Assembly: GCA_028287305.1 (NCBI GenBank) | Contig: JAQBPX010000011.1 | Coordinates: forward strand, 186,001-250,000 | Direction: 5' to 3' | Length of the DNA stretch: 64,000 bases | DNA from: Gemmatimonadota bacterium | GTDB taxonomy: Bacteria > Gemmatimonadota > Gemmatimonadetes > Gemmatimonadales > Gemmatimonadaceae | Part shown: positions 60,976 through 64,000 of the stretch, piece by piece | Layout of the letters: each line of letters starts with the position of its first letter | Numbering within the stretch: the stretch's first letter is position 1 | The notes under the pieces: model-generated | What the model was told of the DNA's origin: nothing | Database searches by the model: none | The model's input: only the letters and a program-made list of their open reading frames with translations | Program-made: the position numbers and the translations under genes

Positions 60976-62115
60976 ATGGCAAACAAGTCGATCACCTTCA
61001 CGGGCCTGAAGTTCGAGAACCCCTTCCTCCTCTCCTCGGCCCCGCCGACCGAGAGCGAGAACAACATCATGCGCGCGTTCAACGCGGGATGGGGGGGTGT
61101 CGTCACGAAGACGATCGGCCTTCACCCCGTGACGAACGTCATCGGCGCGAAGGCGAAGTTCCTCCGAACCTCGGCCGAGGACGCGAGCGTCTCGATGAAG
61201 AAGCGCCCGGGCGCGGCGCTGCACTCGAGCTGGAACTGGGAGCTCATCTCCGACAAGCCGCTCGACTGGTGGACGCCGCGCATCCGTCGCATCAAGGAGG
61301 CGCATCCCACCAAGATGCTGATCGCGAGCATCATGGCCGGCAGCGGCAACGACAAGGAGCTGCGCAACTGGCAGATGCTGGCGGAGGCGGTGCAGGAGGC
61401 CGGCGCCGACGGCATAGAGTGCAACTTCAGTTGCCCGCACATGGACCGGAAGGACATGGGCAGCAACATCGGCAAGGACGAAGGACTCTGCAGCGTGGTG
61501 ACGGAGGCGGTGAAGGAAGTCGCGAAGATCCCGGTGTGGACCAAGCTCACGCCGGCGACGCGCGACATGGTGGTGGAAGCGGCCGCCTGCTTCCGCGGCG
61601 GCGCGGACGCGATGGTGTCGTCGAACACCTTCCCGAGCCTTCCGATGATCGATCCGGAGACGCTCGAGTTCGAGATCAACGTGGACGGCCTGGTGTCGAG
61701 CGGCGGGCTCGGCGGGCCGGCGATCCTGCCGATGTCGCTGGCGAACATGGCGAAGATGACGCAGGCATTCCCGGATCGCGCCTTCAGCGGCATCGGCGGC
61801 GTGAGCGACTTCTCGCAGGCGCTCTCGTACTTCCTGCTCGGCTGCGGCACGGTGCAGGTGTGCACCTCGGCCATGCTGGACGCGGCTGTCGGCCCGAACG
61901 TGATCAAGCGGCTGAACGACGGGCTCGATGCGTTCCTCGACAGGCATGCCGACAAGTGGAGCTCGATCGAGGACTTCCGGGGGCTGCGTCGCGATCGTGT
62001 CGTGCTGCAGTCGCAGATCCGGAGGCCGGAGGGCGATGCGTACCAGGGTGGGTACGAGCCGGTTGAGGGCTATGCGGCACCGGATGCGCATGACTCGCAA
62101 CTGCAACAGCTTTAA
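60976..62115 (+). CDS. preA: PreA-type dihydropyrimidine dehydrogenase subunit, no ferredoxin tail
   Basis: A 379-aa FMN enzyme of the dihydroorotate dehydrogenase fold. FENPFLLSSAPPTESENNIMRAFNAGWGGVVTKTIG opens it; NFSCPHMDRKDMGSNIGKD carries the catalytic cysteine, followed by VWTKLTPATRDMV, and GIGGVSDFSQALSYFLLGCGTVQVCTSAM binds FMN phosphate. It reduces uracil and thymine to the dihydro forms. E. coli PreA ends in a two-[4Fe-4S] domain; here the last roughly 60 residues have no cysteine motif, so electrons must enter another way. No PreT gene is visible before the window ends. Confidence 0.9.
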   Translation: MANKSITFTGLKFENPFLLSSAPPTESENNIMRAFNAGWGGVVTKTIGLHPVTNVIGAKAKFLRTSAEDASVSMKKRPGAALHSSWNWELISDKPLDWWTPRIRRIKEAHPTKMLIASIMAGSGNDKELRNWQMLAEAVQEAGADGIECNFSCPHMDRKDMGSNIGKDEGLCSVVTEAVKEVAKIPVWTKLTPATRDMVVEAAACFRGGADAMVSSNTFPSLPMIDPETLEFEINVDGLVSSGGLGGPAILPMSLANMAKMTQAFPDRAFSGIGGVSDFSQALSYFLLGCGTVQVCTSAMLDAAVGPNVIKRLNDGLDAFLDRHADKWSSIEDFRGLRRDRVVLQSQIRRPEGDAYQGGYEPVEGYAAPDAHDSQLQQL

Positions 62116-62124
62116 CACCTTCAG

Positions 62125-62220
62125 CCGCGGACGACCGCGGACGACCACACGTAGTCGTCCTGAGCGCAGCAAGGGACCTGCCGTTTGCAGTTGTCCGTGG
62201 TAGTCCGCGGTAGTCCGCGG
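62125..62220. repeat. Intergenic palindrome R6 enclosing a 31-bp repeat
   Basis: CCGCGGACGACCGCGGACGA at 62125 pairs imperfectly with the right side ending GGTAGTCCGCGG at 62220 (tandem GTCCGCGGTA units). The loop holds a full copy of the 31-bp repeat. It lies ten bases after the preA stop and may end or protect that transcript; 43 bases remain before the aminotransferase ATG. Confidence 0.7.
62154..62184 (+). repeat. 31-bp dispersed repeat, copy 4
   Basis: GTCGTCCTGAGCGCAGC start, ACCTGCCGT end, inside the loop of palindrome R6. Confidence 0.85.
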
Positions 62221-62263
62221 CAAGATGTTTTTGTTTTTTTTCCTGAACGCCAGGGATGTTTCC

Positions 62264-63625
62264 ATGACCGCCACAGCCCAGAAGCTCCAGCTCCCAGCTT
62301 CCTCGCACGTGCCAAAGCCCTACACGGGACCGGGGCGCGATGAGCTGGTCGCCATGCGGAAGCAGTTCACGAACCCGGCGATCTTCCATCTCTACAAGGA
62401 GCCGCTGCTGATCGTCGAGGGGCACATGCAGTACCTCTACGACGACACGGGCGCGCGCTACCTCGACCTGTTCGCGGGGATCGTGACGGTCTCGGTGGGG
62501 CACTGCCATCCAGCGGTCACGAAGGCGGTGGTGGACCAGGCGCAGCTGCTGCAGCACTCGACCACCATCTACCTCAACCCGAACTTCCCGCTGCTGGCGA
62601 AGAAGCTCGCGAGCAAGATGCCGAAGGGGCTCGACGTCACGTACTTCGTGAACACGGGCAGCGAGGCGAACGACCTTGCCATCCAGATGGCCCGGCTCTA
62701 CACCGGCAATCGCGACGTCATCGCGCTGCGCAACGCGTACCACGGTGGCAGCCCGACGGGCCAGGGCCTCACGTCGCACAGCACATGGAAGTATCCAGTG
62801 GGCGGCGACGGCTTCGTCCATCACGTGGTGAATCCCGACCCGTATCGGAGCCCGTTCAGCGGCTCGCCCGAGGAGATCGCGCGGCAGAGCGCGGCGGAGA
62901 TTCGCGAGACCATTCGCTACTCGACGAGTGGCAAGGTGGCCGCGTTCATCGCCGAGCCGATCAACGGAGTGGGAGGAGCAACTGCCGGCGCGAAGAATTA
63001 CCTGGCCGAGGCGTACGCGGTGGTTCGCGAGGCAGGTGGGCTGTGCGTCGCCGATGAAGTGCAGACTGGATTCGGTCGCACCGGCGAGAACTACTGGGGC
63101 TTCCAGAATTATGGCGTGACGCCGGACTTCGTCACGATGGCGAAGGGCTTCGGCAACGGCATCCCGCTCGCGGCGGTCACGACGCGAATGGAGATCGCGA
63201 AGGTGCTCGCGCAGAAGACGCACTTCAACACCTTCGGCGGCAACCCGATCGCCATGGCCGCGGGGCTCGCGGTGATCGACGTCATCGACGCCGAGGGCAT
63301 CCAGGAGAACGCGAAGGTGCTCGGCGCGCGCTTCCGGAAGGGACTCGAGAAGCTCGCGGCCACGCACGAGATCATCGGCGACGTGCGCGGCATGGGCCTC
63401 ATGATCGGCGTGGAGCTCGTGCGCGATCGCGGCAGCAAGGAGCCGGCAAAGAGCGAGACGCTCGACATCCTCGAGTGCTGCCGAGAGAACTCGGTCCTGA
63501 TCGGCAAGGGTGGCCTCGACGGCAACACCCTCCGCATCAAGCCCCCGATGTGCATCACCGCCGACGACGTGGACTATGCGCTGGACGTCCTCGACATCGC
63601 CTTCACCCGCGTACGCCAGTCATGA
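62264..63625 (+). CDS. Class III aminotransferase, probably beta-alanine/AGXT2-like
   Basis: A 453-aa PLP enzyme. GSEANDLAIQMARLYTGNRDVIALRNAYHGGS, the PLP aspartate in LCVADEVQTGFGRTGENYW, and the lysine in FVTMAKGFGNGIPL are class III marks closest to alanine-glyoxylate transaminase 2 and beta-alanine transaminases. In this operon it should convert beta-alanine (from uracil) to malonate semialdehyde for MmsA. An upstream in-frame ATG (62225) would add a Phe-rich stretch, so 62264 is taken. The stop overlaps the next ATG (ATGA). Confidence 0.85.
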   Translation: MTATAQKLQLPASSHVPKPYTGPGRDELVAMRKQFTNPAIFHLYKEPLLIVEGHMQYLYDDTGARYLDLFAGIVTVSVGHCHPAVTKAVVDQAQLLQHSTTIYLNPNFPLLAKKLASKMPKGLDVTYFVNTGSEANDLAIQMARLYTGNRDVIALRNAYHGGSPTGQGLTSHSTWKYPVGGDGFVHHVVNPDPYRSPFSGSPEEIARQSAAEIRETIRYSTSGKVAAFIAEPINGVGGATAGAKNYLAEAYAVVREAGGLCVADEVQTGFGRTGENYWGFQNYGVTPDFVTMAKGFGNGIPLAAVTTRMEIAKVLAQKTHFNTFGGNPIAMAAGLAVIDVIDAEGIQENAKVLGARFRKGLEKLAATHEIIGDVRGMGLMIGVELVRDRGSKEPAKSETLDILECCRENSVLIGKGGLDGNTLRIKPPMCITADDVDYALDVLDIAFTRVRQS

Positions 63626-64000
63626 CACAGTTCGATACGGTGGTCAGGGGCGGCAACGTCGTCACCCCATCCGGCTCCTACGTCGGCGACATCGGCATCA
63701 AGGGTGAGCGCATCGCCGCACTCGGCGACAACCTCGACACCGCGGGCGCCAAGGTCATCGACGCCTCGGGGCATCACGTGATTCCCGGGGTGCTCGACGT
63801 CCACGTGCACCTCGAGCTTCCCTTCTGCGGCACCGTGTCGGCCGACGACTACATCTCGGGGACGCGAGCCGCCGCGCGCGGTGGCGTGACCACGGTGATC
63901 GACTTCGCCATCCCGAGCGCCGACGGCACCCTCGCCGAAGCCGCCGACACGTGGATGAGGAAGGCCGAGGGCAAGTCGCTCATCGACTACACCTTCCACA
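63622..64000 (+). CDS. hydA: Dihydropyrimidinase, 3' end outside window
   Basis: The first 126 codons of a cyclic amidohydrolase: FDTVVRGGNVVTPSGSYVGDIGIKGERIAALG, then VIPGVLDVHVHLELPFCGTVSADDYISGTRAAARGGVTTVIDF, with the paired metal histidines in HVHLELPF. That motif, and the position after preA and the aminotransferase, favour dihydropyrimidinase (ring opening of dihydrouracil to N-carbamoyl-beta-alanine). The beta-ureidopropionase expected next would lie beyond the window. Confidence 0.88.
   Translation, partial: MTQFDTVVRGGNVVTPSGSYVGDIGIKGERIAALGDNLDTAGAKVIDASGHHVIPGVLDVHVHLELPFCGTVSADDYISGTRAAARGGVTTVIDFAIPSADGTLAEAADTWMRKAEGKSLIDYTFH

Overview
This is a GC-rich bacterial chromosome segment with very dense coding and many GTGA/ATGA start-stop overlaps. 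It is rich in exported zinc peptidases (M28, M13, YpfJ-like, DUF5117-type), lipoproteins, and an M56 sensor fused to HEAT repeats. That mix, with no tRNA, rRNA, phage or transposase gene, suggests an aerobic soil-type heterotroph, most likely Gemmatimonadota. The taxonomic guess is inference from gene content only.

Layout. 1-2.9 kb: small exported or membrane proteins of unknown function, a lone recombinase-like SAM domain and a truncated membrane gene. 2.9-6.8 kb: a serine hydrolase and a YtrA-type GntR/ABC operon, each preceded by the same 23-bp palindrome. 7.2-15 kb: DoxX, an M28 peptidase, hicBA, a DinB-like protein, a pseudokinase with coiled coil and membrane anchor, and an Fpg/Nei glycosylase. 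15-23.3 kb: metallopeptidases, a histidine phosphatase, an Uup-like ABC-F protein, small membrane proteins, a lytic transglycosylase and DUF488. 23.5-27.6 kb: a BlaI/BlaR1-like operon with HEAT repeats on the sensor and in a third gene. 27.8-38.8 kb: lipoproteins, an MsrB, an SqdB-like plus class V aminotransferase pair, a large metalloprotease, a 267-bp tandem duplication, a BaiN-like flavoprotein and a channel-like protein.

38.8-48.8 kb is a nearly complete purine catabolic island. A three-subunit xanthine dehydrogenase, allantoinase, allantoicase, OHCU decarboxylase and HIU hydrolase lie on the plus strand. A convergent set encodes a PuuD-type urate oxidase, an aldolase/citrate-lyase-fold enzyme and a guanine-deaminase-like protein. 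48.9-57.3 kb is a Wsp-like chemosensory operon (CheW, CheR-TPR, CheW, MCP, CheA-REC, CheB) whose last gene is a receiver-histidine kinase instead of a diguanylate cyclase. 57.3-64 kb carries pyrimidine catabolism: cytosine deaminase, a PreA-type dihydropyrimidine dehydrogenase subunit, dihydropyrimidinase (cut by the window end), a class III aminotransferase and an MmsA-type semialdehyde dehydrogenase. Together these would take cytosine or uracil through beta-alanine and malonate semialdehyde to acetyl-CoA. The purine set takes guanine and xanthine to urea and ureidoglycolate.

The most unusual signal is in the gaps. Most of the larger intergenic spaces are filled by long imperfect palindromes (about 95-520 bp). 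Two of them share a repeated word, and three sit beside or around a 31-bp dispersed repeat (GTCRTCCTGAGCGCAGC...).
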